From Linnemannia schmuckeri (taxonomy: Eukaryota; Mortierellomycota; Mortierellomycetes; Mortierellales; Mortierellaceae), in assembly GCA_029449235.1 (NCBI GenBank), contig JANATG010000004.1:2046001-2110000 (forward strand): 64,000 bases of DNA, written 5' to 3'. Positions 11,295-23,297 of the stretch are shown in pieces; position 1 is the stretch's first letter; every line of letters begins with the position of its first letter. The notes under the pieces are model-generated. The model saw only the letters and a program-made list of their open reading frames with translations. It was not told where the DNA came from and did no database searches. A program made the position numbers and the translations under genes.

Positions 11295-13810
11295 TCAGTA
11301 AAAGTCCTCGCTGGCAGTGAGGTATCCTGCGGAGGAAGTGGAGAGGAAGGAGTCCGTTGAGCAGACGGAGGAGAAGGACCCAACGGTCAGGTTGCTCAAG
11401 GGATGATCTTCTTCCTCGCTGGCCATCTCAATGCAGTTAGAAAGAGACGATTTCACTATTTTACGAATTTAAAAAAAAAGAGATGGATGTTGGGAGGAGA
11501 TGCAGTTGTGAGTATGGGGTACTGTACACATAAACAGCCGATGATGTGCAGCAACAGCATTGTGGATGAGGATGGTGGGCGAACATGGATATGCCCTATT
11601 TGGAGTAACCATCCGTTGTTTGTGTTGGCTGAATGAACTCTCTTTTTCCCTTTTGTTTGTCTCTTCCACATCTTCACACATCCAGACACGCATCACATAC
11701 AACTCATACACTCTTCAGCATCCACCCACGTACATAGCAACAGCAACAACAAAATATCTTGGCTTCCCGTAACGACCCATATTCCACCCTCTCCTCATGT
11801 CATCGCACGCCCAATCTCAATCTCAAACAAAAAAACAACAAAAACATAACAACAACACAAACAACTAAAAACCGTATGACATTAGGATATGAGCCGCGGC
11901 AATGGTTGCACACACTTCCGCCCAAGTAGATATCCACACACTAAACAACACCCACGCTCTCCTCTGTGTTTGGTCAAGACTAGTTTTCTGTTGGCAATTG
12001 GTGTCAGGTCAGAGATGAATATCCCTGTCAACAATGACAAACTGATATCCTTTCAGATGCTATCATTCAACATCATCAAAGAAAAAAAAAATAACAAAAT
12101 ATCTACTTCTAGTTTCTCACTATACTCAACCCCAAAATCAAAGGAGTAGAGTGGAGCGGAGTGTACAGGGGGAACGCAAAACGAGCCCGTTTCTTTTCGC
12201 AGTCCCCTTTTCTTGTTTTCGCTTTTTTGGATGAATAAGTAGTGGCAGGAGAATGAGGAGGAGGAGAAGGAGGAGGAGGAGGAGGAGGATAAGAGACAGA
12301 AAGAGGGAGAGAGAGGAGACATATGCAGGGAGGAAATAGGCATGAACAGGGTCAAGCAAAGCAAAACAAATTGCCTTCACGAGGATGAAAGAGGGCAAAG
12401 CATATCTAAAACAAGAAAACAAAGACGGTATAACGTACCTGCTTGGAACGGTTCCTTTCTTCTGGGGAGATAACCTCTGGGCTTGAGAGGCGAGATCAGC
12501 TTGCGGGCACGAATCATTCTCAGCTCGGCTGCCATCATCCGCAAGTAGGCTGCATTGGAACGCGTCTCACGAGCTGCCAGATGCCGCGGGAGAGGGGGCA
12601 GTAACGAAGAGTCCTGAGTCGTGTTGTTTCCTTTGCCGGTAGTGTTGTTCTTAGTGTCCTTTGTCACGGGATGAGATGAGGGGGAAGGAGGAGAGAAACT
12701 ACCAGTGGTCGTAGAAGGAGAAGCGCCTTTCTTGGTTTTACGAAGGGGCGTCTTCACAATGTGTGTCAGGACCGGAAGTCGTTCGATAACGGGTGTTTCG
12801 TGGTAGGTGAAGGTCTTGAGCGGAATCGTGTCCGATCTAATGGGCTTGAACTTATCCATCGCCGCGACGGAGACGGGATAGTTCATCGATCCACGGTAGG
12901 CATGAGTCGAAGGGGCAGCCACATTGGGTAAGGAGAGGAGCATATCTGTCAAAGTCAAGGAGGCGGACTGGGGTGCAGTTGCATCCACAGCGGCCACAGG
13001 TGTGCTGTTGGAGAGACGGAGCGCGATTGGGGGCGAGAATGCGTCGTCAACCTGGTTGGAGCCATTATTTGAACTAGCGTTGTCGCTGCCAGAACCAGAG
13101 CCAGGCCAAGAGATACTGGTGGCTTTGGCAGCAAGGTAGTGAGCCTTGAGGTTGGCCCAGAATCCAAGGCGGGTGGAGGACGAGGTGGATTCGGGAAGGA
13201 AAGATTGGAGAGAGTGGAACAACGGTTGAATTATCTGAGGCTGCCGTCCGTCGCAACTGTTGGTTGTGGTGTTGTCGCTTTGCGTGTTTGTGTTGTTGTT
13301 CTGGAAAGTCTTTAGCTTTGATGAGAGTTGGGTGGGCAACAGCTCGACCGAGTTACCAACGGTCTCTGTGGGGGAAGGGGGTAAGGAGCCAGTGTTGTTG
13401 TTTTTAGAGTTTTTGGTGGAGGAGACAGTAAGGACGGAGGTGGAGGAGGAGCGGACGAGACCGGCGCCGGGAGCCCGTTTGCGTCGAGGGGGGATCACTC
13501 CATAGGGCTGGGGTGCTTTGGCGGTAAATTGGGCGACAAGGTCTTTGTAGCTGGAGGTGTTGTTGAGTTGAGTAGGGATAGGAGTGGTGAGAAAAGAAGC
13601 CTTTGTGGGTCGGGTGGTGTTGGATGTGCTGGCGACTGAAGAAGGCTTGGAAGCCTTCTTCACTTCGTTATGGAGAGAGGGAGTAGCGGCTGTGGATGTG
13701 GACGCGGTTTGAAGTGCGTCCGAAGTGGGAGCACCTGGGACGGTTATCGAGGAAGAGTCGGGTAGCTGGTGTAAGCAGAGGGACGAAGACGGTCGTATAA
13801 GTGACAGCAT
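11295..13810 (-). CDS. Unrecognised Ser/Thr/Pro-rich protein with conserved-looking C-terminal motifs
   Basis: The main exon runs from the ATG at 13810 to a good donor at 12439 (CCAAGCAG, then gtacgt). I join it to a second exon at 11455-11295, which starts after a pyrimidine tract and AAAATAG and keeps phase, giving 510 residues. The first ~420 residues are Ser/Thr/Asn-rich and probably disordered. The end of exon 1 is different: a basic, hydrophobic block (LRMMAAELRMIRARKLISP, then PRRKEPF) that looks like a short folded or binding motif. Exon 2 adds an acidic segment (ASEEEDHPLSNLTVGSF) and the terminal sequence STDSFLSTSSAGYLTASEDF. The 983-nt intron is long for this window, so an extra internal exon may be missed. 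If exon 2 is wrong, the first exon reads only 18 codons further to a stop at 12377. I do not recognise the family and assign no function. Confidence 0.55.
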
Positions 13811-16333
13811 TTGCTGATATTATTTTAAGGCGACAGTTGTGGATGTGAGTATGTTGTACGTGTTTGCGTGAGTGATTGTGAGTGCAGGTGTAAGTACAAA
13901 TGTGTAGAGAAGAGAAGGTTAAAGAGAAGGGGCGAAGTATGAAATGGAGGGATGGAAGTGTGATTGGGGGGAGAATGGCGATGGAGATGGAGAAGAAAGA
14001 ATGATTTGGGAAAGAAAGAAGTGAAAGAGAGACAACGAAGGGAAAAGGAAGGGTGAAATAATAACAAGCAGTCGAGGTGAGCAGGGTACAGTAATAAAAT
14101 GGCATTGAGAGAATGGACATGGTGATTCGCCAGCTAAGAATAATTCAATTGAAGTAGAGTAGCAATTGAATGAATAGAAGAGAGATGGCGGAACTGGCAT
14201 GGAAGGGGAGGGGGATGGGTGGGGGGTACATTTGACTTAAGAGCAGTTTGCCTTTTCTTTGTTTGCCTGCTCGCTTGTCGGTAAATCGGCGAACAATTGA
14301 ATTCTTTTCTTTTCTTTTTTTTTTTTATCCTCATGGATGCATATATATATACATACATATGCACATTGCACATGCAAGTCGTGTGTCTCCAGGAGAGAAC
14401 CGGGTTCTTTCTGCCGCCCCCCTCCTCCCGCTGTTCTTCGAAACCAGGCTGGATACTCCCAGATATATTCAGACGATCGGTGAAAAGCGAAAATAAAAAG
14501 GGGGATCGTCACATCAGTATTCATTTTCAGTTGAATCAAATTGATTCAAAACCATCAGTTTAAATGTATTGTTGTCGCCATCATCATTCATCACCACCAT
14601 CGCCGCCATCAAAACCTTGTATTTCCTTCATCAACCATCGACCACTGTGCCTAGGGGAAGAAGTCAACTGAACAAACTGAAAAACAACCTAACCAACCTC
14701 ACTCACAGCTATTGTCCCGAAGAAGAAAGCAAGAAGCAAAAAGGAAGCATCACTAAACCCAGGGCACAAAGCACATCAAAAAAAAAAAAAAAAATGTGAT
14801 CCCTCTTGTTATTGATATTTTTTCTATTTGGTCAGGCGAGCATCAGGGAGCCAACTCAAAAATATTTCAGCCAGCTCTTCATACTACCTTAGACATACAG
14901 CTACCCTCTCCTCCATTTTAAGAAAGGAACGAAGGAAAATGGGGGAGGGAGGTAGGAGAAGGAAAAAAGGGACTCAAGTTTCTCCCCTCTCTCTCTGTCT
15001 CTCTCTCTTCCTCTCTTTCTCTCTCTCTCTTTTGTTATACATACCACGTAAATAGGAAGAACAGATAGAGAAGCTACGGAGAGGGTACAGAGAGTCTCAT
15101 AGTCTGACACGAACCATTGTCCACTTGTTTTAAGCTCTAAGTGACAGAGATATTGCTTTTTGTCATCTGAAAATACCAGACGCTGTTTCTGGCTCATCAA
15201 TTGCATCCATCGTTCATCCTCGATATCCTTCGTCAACCCTTGCTTTTATGAAATTCCGAAAAGTGAACTCTGGCTCACTTTCTTCGCATCCTTCTTCTTT
15301 CCGCCTCGCCTCGTGTCATTCATACAATTATTTCATTTAGCCTGTGCGCTGACAGACACGACGACGCAATACGCCTGTGGTTTGTTGTTGGGGCTATATG
15401 GAAAGGGATGGATATGGGTTAGCTTGCTTTTGTTTGGATGGATGTGCGCGCGTGTGTATATTTGTTGATTGTGAGTGTATTCGTACATATGTATGTCACC
15501 ATGGCACATCACTTCGCATCAAGCAAGCCCTCTACCCCTCTGTCTACCTTTCCCTCCATCGATAAAAAAATGCACAGAGGTGTAAGAGGACAGAGGGTAA
15601 GGGAGAGAAGGCAGAGAAACAGCTGAACAGATACGAAGTGAATCGACGATCACAGTCTGTCCGCTGAACAGCTGTTTACGCACAACCCTGCTTAGGTTGG
15701 TGGAGAAAGAAACAAGGGAAAAGAGAGAGTGATCGATACCCATCGATGGCTTGAAAAAAGGGACACGCGACGAAACAGAACAAGTAAAAAACAACAATGG
15801 TGAGAAAAAAATTGAAAGCCTGTTGCTCTAAACACGCGTCTGGGTCCTCTTGTTTCGTGTTCCATCTCAAAGAGGAGCAAGATGTTGTTGTAGATTGTTG
15901 TTTTCTTGTGCACGCGCTCTCTATAGCCAATTGACTCTTTCCTTTTGTCTCTCATCTCTCCTTCCCTTCGTGGACAAAACACACAACATCAACAACAACA
16001 ATACACACGCCATCCGTTTCTCACTCCATTTTTTGCCTCCAAATTATCCCCCAGGGTGTACATCCCTCAATTCTCATGCAAGGACATGCATGTACACGCA
16101 GAAGATTGAGGCAAGGGTTCGGCAAGGGAATAAACACATACACCAGTAGTCCAACAACCAACAAAAAAAGCACGAGAGTAAAGAAGCTAAAGATAAGTAA
16201 CAGGAAAGAAACGACTAATAGGAATTGCATTTTGGGCGTAACGCGCGCCTAGAAAACTAACAAACAAAGATCCTTCAAATGAAGGATGACTTTGTTGTTT
16301 TCCTTTTTCTTTTCCTGTTTTGCCGACTCAAAG

Positions 16334-16380
16334 CAAACAAACAAATAAATAAACAAACAAACAAACAAACAAACAAACAA
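16334..16380. repeat. (CAAA)n microsatellite
   Basis: About eleven CAAA units, with two AAAT interruptions, form a simple tetranucleotide repeat between genes. Confidence 0.85.
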
Positions 16381-16774
16381 GAAACAACAGGACCTCCACT
16401 TGGATTGGCGAGCCCTTACGAATGCCTACATGCAGGAAGGCATTTAGATCTAGCACAGTAATTTCCTTCACTAGACTCGCCTTCTCTTCCTGCTCGTCTT
16501 CTTATTGAGCGCGGTGGTAGTTCTAATAGCGTAATTTCTTGTTCATTAGTATCGCCAATTTCTTTGACCACTCATACTCCTCCTTCTTCCAACTTCTCCT
16601 ATTCATCCTCCGCCCCTACCTGCTTAGTTGCCACCAAAAATTCGCAGTCCATATCATGCTGAGTCTTGGATGGCAACCTAGCAATGCTATCGAAATGGAA
16701 GTTTGTCTGTGTATTCGTCTATAGCTTCCTTTGCGAAGTGCTTGAGTGCGTGTGAGTGTGAATGTGTGCTCTCG

Positions 16775-16800
16775 TTTTTTTTTTTTTTTTTTTTTTTTTT
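16775..16800. repeat. T26 homopolymer tract
   Basis: This is an uninterrupted 26-nt T run in the gene-poor interval, preceded by a GTGTGAGTGTG stretch. Confidence 0.85.
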
Positions 16801-18018
16801 GTACGAATGTATCTGTCCTCCCACCCGAATAAGGGCGGGATACAACACCCCTTCCTTCCCTCTATCCTTCTCTTCGCACTTCCTTTCTTCCTCTGTGAGT
16901 TTTTGCTCACATACCTGTTGATTCATTCCCTGACGGCGTGGCGTTTTTTTTCTTCTTTCCCTGAAAATCGAATTGACACGCATGTTTACACAAAAGGGTG
17001 CTCATTTCTCAGGAAGGCGGCCAATCAGGCGCAAGCACGCTCAAATTACTGGACCCATCAAAACTCTCACACAAACACACACAAACTCATTTTTTCATTC
17101 CCTTGAGTAAGGTGCTCACAGAGCAAGAGACAAGGTAGTATATCACTCGTGAACAAAAAAGAAGGAAAGACTTGAGATTAGTGGTGAATGGTGGGACGGG
17201 GGTTGTTAGGTCTATTGGGCACTAGCTGCCTTGCATTTGTCTGTTTGTGCGCCAATGTATTGATGGCTTTTTTCTCTCACGAAGAAACTCGTCAACATGA
17301 ACAAGTAACGACTCTAAAGGAGGCCGAGGGCGAGGTGAGAATTGATAAAGAAAGAAAGAACAAAAAACAATCAATGCTGCCACTGGCACGCCACGCGCCT
17401 CGCCTTGTGGTGGTTTTTCATTCGAATTTGAAACACCACCCCACTCGAAAAATAAAAAAAAAGGTGCAGGCGGATATACTGCCAGAGCAACCACTAAATC
17501 AACCAACCCAAACAAACAAATAGTAGCCGAAGGCATCAATTTGTAACAGGGTCTACTCCAGTCTAAAGGAGCCCACACAAACAACTAACTTTTCTCTGCA
17601 GACTCTTCCTTCCTCGCTCGCTTTGTTTGCATGTTTTGTAGTTTCCCTTGAGTACCCATCGCCTACTCATCCTATTGGCGCCGCCTTGAACCAATCGCAC
17701 TCGCTTTTACTAACAGCATAATAAACAACAAGAGCAGTCGGCACCTTGACAATAAGAAAACAAATGGGCCTTGGAGGATATCTATCAAACGTGTTCACCT
17801 GTTTGCAAAGTTAATTCCTGAAAGTTTTAATAAAATGATATACATGCAATATGCTAACTGCCCCCTGTCCTGAAGAGGGTAACTCGCTCTAGAAAAAAGT
17901 GACCACGCCGAAAGAGTTTTGTTATCTCACAAACAATAGGCTTCTTGATACGCTCCAAGTCTCATGTTCCTGTTCTGACTTATCCAGTCCCCGCGTTCCG
18001 TATTCGAATGATGTCCCT

Positions 18019-19109
18019 TTAACGGAACTTGGAGTAAGGGTTCCTAAGCTCGTCCAAGATGCTGCTGCTAGGGAATGGTGGGACGTTGATGTCGGGAATG
18101 AATGTAACCTCCCGAGCATCCTTGGCAGAGGTATCCTTGGGGCTGTCAACGCGCTCCAGCTTGTACTTGGCAATATCTGCCTTGGGCTTGGGAACCTCCA
18201 CCTCTGTGCCCACAACAAAACGCTTCCTTTCCGACTTGCCGGTGGTTGCATTCACAATAGAGCGGTAGTGAGTCTTCACAGGTTGTCTACGTTGCAATGG
18301 GGAGAAAGGTGTGTTAATTGGTTGCTTTGCTGGACCCCAATTTCCTGCTGTTTGTCACTCTTATTTAATACGCTCTGTGTACAGAACTGTGCTGCTGAAA
18401 AGATGTGAAAAGAGAAAGACGTTTGTACCTGGTCTGAGGGTCGATCAAGGAGACGTTCGAGACGTGAATGGGCGCTTCAATTTGAATCTTGGTGGCCTTT
18501 GTAGGATCCTCGGCCTGAGGGCGAATGTGTTTCGTGACCTATTGTTGGATTGCCCGTTGAGACAAGTGTAAAAGGCTGATTGTAAGTCCTCTATAGGTTT
18601 ACTGCATAGACGATAGTAATCACTGTTCGCAGATCGCGCCTAATCAACTGATTAAGTGCGGCGCAGCCAGATCCCTGATCCGTATATAATAATATCCCGT
18701 ACCATATTCCTGTCGGTAATCAAGAGTGAGTTCAAGCTCCTGAGGACCTTCTTGACCGTTCCAGTCTTGCCCTTCTCCTTTCCGCTGGTAATGAACACCT
18801 AATTAAATATTTCAACAAATCAAAGAGTGACCGTTAGCTAACATGTTCAAGGCAGACAGTAGTTGGTAGAGACAGGAGTCAGTCGATGTTAATGTAAGTT
18901 TTGCCGCATGGTCCGGCGTGGAAGGAACCATCGCTTTTACTCTTAGGGGAAACCTAGGAGACCCCAAAGAAGGTAGACTTATTTACCTCGTCACCACGGA
19001 CAATTCTCCACATCTGAATCTGATCCTTGGGGGCCACATATTTGACTCTGGTGGGCTGCAGCTTGGTGTTGATCATGCGGCGCATGCTGGCGACTAGTGA
19101 AGGCTGCAT
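18019..19109 (-). CDS. MRPL40: Mitochondrial large ribosomal subunit protein uL24m
   Basis: Four exons on the minus strand (19109-18987, 18798-18703, 18538-18429, 18286-18019) close in frame with GT-AG sites and encode 198 residues. The KOW-containing L24 core is clear: WRIVRGDEVFITSGKEKGKTG, then VLRSLNSLLITDRN, then the conserved HVSNVSLIDPQT across the next junction. This protein binds early 23S-type rRNA and helps start large-subunit assembly; here it belongs to the mitochondrial ribosome (yeast Mrpl40). The start at 19109 gives a short basic leader (MQPSLVASMRRMINTKLQP) that fits import. The frame stays open to 19235, but that stretch overlaps the shared promoter. The C terminus ends ELRNPYSKFR. 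It is divergently paired with mL54, starting 268 nt away. Confidence 0.92.
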
Positions 19110-19376
19110 GGTATATGTTTTGTGTTGTAGGAGTGAAGAGTGAGGAAGTGAACGGTAAGAATGGACTGTTAAAAGAAAGAGATCACCGCATTCACGGGGC
19201 GAGAAACCCGAGCCCAAGCCAGGGGGAACACACAAAGAGGACTACCATTTTTGTTTTCATTTTTTGATCATTTGCCAAGCCACCCTCAACCCCGACCGTC
19301 TGCTGATTCGCCCACTTGTCCTTCTCTCTGTCTTTGTTCATTCCCGACAACTTCAACCACCAACCATACACCAACG
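19110..19376. promoter_or_regulatory. Bidirectional promoter of uL24m and mL54
   Basis: Only 267 nt separate the start codons of two divergent mitoribosomal genes, so both promoters and 5' leaders must share this interval. No clear TATA box is seen on either side. Shared control is inferred from arrangement and common function. Confidence 0.6.
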
Positions 19377-20014
19377 ATGTTGAAGTCTTTTGCATCGACG
19401 GCCTTCTCTGGCCTCAGAACCGCCTCACAGCAGCAGGTCCGTTGCATCCAGGTCTCGGCCCGATCCTTCAATGTCAAGGACGAATCCGCTCCCAAAGGTA
19501 CGACTTCTTTCTTTTGCAAGCATTCGACCACTCTCCGGGACCAAAGCTGATCAGCACACACGCAGAAACTCAAGATGCACAGGAACGAAGCGGGAACATC
19601 TAGCAAGACGGGACACAATCTCAATTGCTTCTTATTATAACAGCAGAGAGAGGACGGATAGCACTTGGAATACTTCCAGAGGTGCTTCTCAATTGAAGGA
19701 ATGCTCCAAAGAATCAATAGACCTCTGAAACTAACAACACTTCACCACCCTTTCTCGCCTCTTATACGTTAGCCAAGCGCACGGTGGTTTCGAGCGCACC
19801 CGAGGGCACGGTGTTGAAGGGAATCAACTACATGAAGGATGGCAAAGACCCCGTTGCCCTTGCTGACGACGCCTACCCAGATTGGCTTTGGGAGATTAAC
19901 GATCCCGAGGTCCGCAACGCCAGGATCGCAGACCCCCTCGACAAGAAGCACCACAAGGAGGCAAGGAGACAGGCCATTAAGGCCGATAACTTTATTCGCG
20001 ACAAGAAAACATAA
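19377..20014 (+). CDS. MRPL37: Mitochondrial large ribosomal subunit protein mL54
   Basis: Two exons (19377-19497 and 19773-20014) encode 120 residues. The N terminus (MLKSFASTAFSGLRTASQQ) is a basic, hydroxylated, acid-free leader typical of mitochondrial import. The second exon carries the family signature GTVLKGINYMKDGKDPVAL followed by YPDWLWEINDP, which matches the L37/L54 family. The protein is a mitochondria-specific component of the large ribosomal subunit. The splice phase (AAAG joined to CCAAG) is clean and the intron is 275 nt. The TAA at 20012 is followed by an AATAAA at 20285-20290. It shares a promoter region with uL24m. Confidence 0.92.
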
Positions 20015-20284
20015 GCGCGCAGCCTTGGATTTGTTCGGGAGGAGGCTGTTGCTGCAACTTGGAGCACAAGGAGCATGTTGGCAAGTTCAAGTGAGAGATG
20101 GATGGGGGAAGACAGGCATTGGAACGACGATTATTATCAGGACTGGACAGGACTACGCAGGAGTCATATCCCTTTTCTCAGCAACACAACAAACACACCC
20201 TTATCATGTTTGTTACAAAGGATACCAACCTACGGTCTATCCTTTTCGCACACGCACTACACACACACGCACATTAGAGAGCGA

Positions 20285-20290
20285 AATAAA
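20285..20290 (+). terminator. AATAAA poly(A) signal after mL54
   Basis: AATAAA lies about 270 nt after the mL54 stop codon. It is a plausible processing signal, by motif only. Confidence 0.35.
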
Positions 20291-21823
20291 GCTCATGTAT
20301 CATATCATCAACTCAGAACAGAGACACAAAAAACCTGTGTGCATGGAGTTCCTGTGCAAGGAATGTTGAAGTGCTGAGAAAGTATGTTCCGTAGAGGTCG
20401 TGAACATATTTGACTACAGAATACGAGATATGCGATTTCTCACATTTCATCCGTGTGCGTTTGGTTCGGTTGAGGTGCGCACCTGCTGCATTTTCCCACG
20501 ATCCCGTATCCACCTTCGTATAACACTCCACTCTCCCCGCGAATAAGGGGGAGTTTTGTTGGTTGTTGCTCCTTGGACATACATGCAGGGATACATATGT
20601 CAAGAAAAAGATGCAATTGGGAAAGGATACAGCATACGCTAGTGGGCGCATAGACCCTGTTTTCTTGCCATTGGGTTGCTTTTTTGTTTTGTTTGGACTA
20701 GGTTCGCTTCTTCGTTTCGCGCTTTGCAATTTTCATTTTTCTCTCTCTATTCCTATCACTTCCTTCTGTTGTGGATTGGGCTCTTGGTTCTCCAATCAAT
20801 CGCCATTTCTTGCTACGATTTTATCCGATAAATAAAGGAAGCAGGTTGTTTGTTGCGTTGCTTCTTAGCGCGTGGATGGTTCGCATGCAAGAAACCATTG
20901 GCCACTAGAGAAAAGGATTGTGTGTAGCAAAAAAAAAAACCCCCCCTTTGCAATCCCCATCCTATGGATGACGCAAAGAAGTCTTTAGGCGTGTGCGATG
21001 GGTCCGGATGGGCCAAGCTGGAGGTCGCCATTGGCTGCACTCTTAACTTATCCTTGGCGTTGGATTACATGAGAAAGGTGAGTGAGCATCCACCTTGCAG
21101 AGAGAAAAGGAGAAAAGGGTCGCCCAATAGCCTTTTCTGTTCTAGACTCGGGGGCAAGTTGCTGGAAAAGTACAGGTACAGGTTGTAGGTACTCCAGGCG
21201 AGGTGTCCTTTCTTCTGTCGTGTTATCGAGGCAAGCATAGGAGCCCATCACATGTAACACTTGCATGGTATCCCTATCTTCTCGTGCGACGCGCCCCCTT
21301 CTTCCTTCGTCCATCCTTCCTCTTCCTCTCCTTATGGCCTGCGCCTACGGGGCAAAGTGCAAAGGAAAATAAACGACAGTGGCCAATGGCAGCTAACATT
21401 CGAGGTTGAAACAATCCAGTTTCTTAATGGTCGCCGCGGAACGTGCAGCAAGCGTCTGGTCCGGACCTTCTGGTACTGACCGGAACGAAGTTGAACAAAT
21501 GATCGGTTCGATTAGTCAACGCTTTGTTGCTCTCATTATTTTCACTGGAGAACAAGGGAGGGGAAAGTGAAATGGGGCGAGAAGAGAGAGGAAAGCAACC
21601 TAACCCCTGGATGAGTGATGCATTGGGCAAGTCCAGTTCAGAGAGCCCTACTTTGTGAAAATGGCCTTTCTTTCAACTCGAAAGAAATGTGCCTGTTCAC
21701 TAGCTTACACTTAGTTTATTGAGAAAACACTCATGACATTAAACGGAAGGCAAGCTTGGCGATACTCTCTCACTATCATTGTCGGAACTCAATGGCACTG
21801 CCTCGACCGAGAGATGGTTCGCG
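20291..21823. other. Intergenic region with no recognised gene
   Basis: Neither strand shows a protein-like exon, tRNA-like arm set or repeat. The right end is the upstream region of the S1/P1 nuclease gene. Confidence 0.4.
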
Positions 21824-21830
21824 TATAAAA
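21824..21830 (+). promoter_or_regulatory. TATA box of the S1/P1 nuclease gene
   Basis: TATAAAA in the context GCGTATAAAAGG lies 99 nt upstream of the nuclease ATG, which leaves a plausible leader of about 70 nt. It is one of the clearest TATA boxes in the window. Confidence 0.65.
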
Positions 21831-21928
21831 GGTGCCCATGGTGCCCCCGTTAAACTGTTTTTACTACCCTACCCACTTTCTCCTCACCCCTTACCCATCA
21901 CGGTTTTCAGCGCCACCAAATAAAAATA

Positions 21929-23296
21929 ATGCGCTTCGCTACTACCCTTCTTGCCGCCACAACCTTGGTCCTCCTCAACGCCAACAGTGCCCAAGCCTAT
22001 GGCATCCTTGGTAACTTACAGAAACACACTTTCCTTCTCACTGCTGTACTGTACACTTTTCTCATTCTTCCACCCTTTCACATTCCCTTATTGATTTTTC
22101 TCGTATATTCCCAGGACACACGTTGACGGGCCAGATTGCCCAGCTGTTCCTGACTCCCAAAACCGCCAGCCAAATCAGCGCCATCCTTCCGGACTCATAC
22201 GAGGGCCTCCTCTCCAACGCGGCCCCCTGGCCCGACAAGATCCGCTTCCTGGACCAGTACAAGTGGGCGACCCCCATGCATTTCGTCAACCCACCCAACG
22301 ACAACCCTCCCGAGCAGTGTCTGTTCGAGTATGTCTATGGTGGGCAGGACAATGTGAATGCGATCTTCAACACCACTGCGACGATGAAGCAATTCCAGTT
22401 AAAACCTCCGACAAGTGTGAAAGATGAGAAGACGAGGGAGGATGCGTTGAAGTTCTTTGTCCATTTCATGGGAGATATTCATCAGCCCCTTCATGACTCT
22501 ACTCCCTTCCGAGGTACTTGACAGATTCTAGCTTGTCAAATTGCATTGATTTTTTTATTATTTTTTAGGTATGAGATTCGAGCATCGGATAGAAAACGAT
22601 ATTAGAGACTGATATGGCGATCGATCGAATTTATGTAATAACTGCTTTCTAGGTGGAAATGATGCTCTTATCAAGTTTGGCAAGTCAAAGTCTAACCTGC
22701 ACTCACTCTGGGATACCCTCCTCTTGACTGTAAGTACATCCTCTTGCACCTTCTTTTCTCCTCACTTGAACTCTTAAAGAAACGAAGCAAAAGTAGCAGC
22801 ACTAATCATCACCTATTACCTAATTTACTCCTTTGGATAACAGAAAGATGTGAAGGAGAGGTTCGGTGACAACCCACAGGCATACCTAGACGACACCATC
22901 AAGCTGACAAAGACACTCTGGAAATCCGAGGTCGCATCTTGGACCTCCTGTGGGCCCGCCGACAGTCAGCCCGCCAACCCTTGGTCATCCGTTACAATGC
23001 AGGTCAAGACTGTGTGCCCGATCCAATGGGCGACCGTGACCAACGCTCTTGACTGCACCTATGTCTGGAAGGACTACTCGCCCACCCGCGATTACTCGAC
23101 CGATTACTTCAAGCAAGTGACTGGACCGTCGTCGGATTTCTTGTACCAGAAGTTGTTGGCTATGAGTGGAATCCGTATGGCTGCTGTGTTGAATGATATC
23201 TATGACCCTGCTTCTGCTTCTTCGGATGCGGCGATGAAGAGAAGCGAGTTGCCTCCTAGATACAAGCGCGCCCTTGAGAAGGTCTTGGCTCGTTAA
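21929..23296 (+). CDS. Secreted S1/P1-type nuclease
   Basis: Four exons (21929-22010, 22115-22513, 22653-22729, 22844-23296) encode 336 residues. A signal peptide ends in the AXA site NSAQA, so the mature chain begins YGILGH. S1/P1 enzymes use three zinc ions to cleave single-stranded DNA and RNA and remove 3' phosphates. The ligand pattern is visible: the mature-chain His6 (GILGH), the Asp of APWPDKIR, the His of PMHFVN, both His and the Asp of VHFMGDIHQPLHD, and the His/Asp pair of NLHSLWD after RGGND. The usual mature residue 1, a Trp that contacts zinc through its amino group, is a Tyr here. Several Cys near the C terminus (SCGPA, TVCPI, LDCTY) suggest disulfides. A TATA box precedes the gene. 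Family identity is firm; substrate preference is not shown. Confidence 0.92.
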
Positions 23297-23297
23297 A

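Larger units (their letters stand above)
13811..18018. other. Gene-poor 4.2-kb interval
   Basis: The left end is the upstream region of the minus-strand gene starting at 13810; the right end is the 3' flank of the minus-strand uL24m gene. In between I find no exon with family motifs or codon texture on either strand. Visible structure includes pyrimidine-rich tracts (14985-15040), a (CAAA)n microsatellite at 16334-16380 and a T26 run at 16775-16800. A fast-evolving small gene or non-coding RNA could be missed. Confidence 0.4.
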
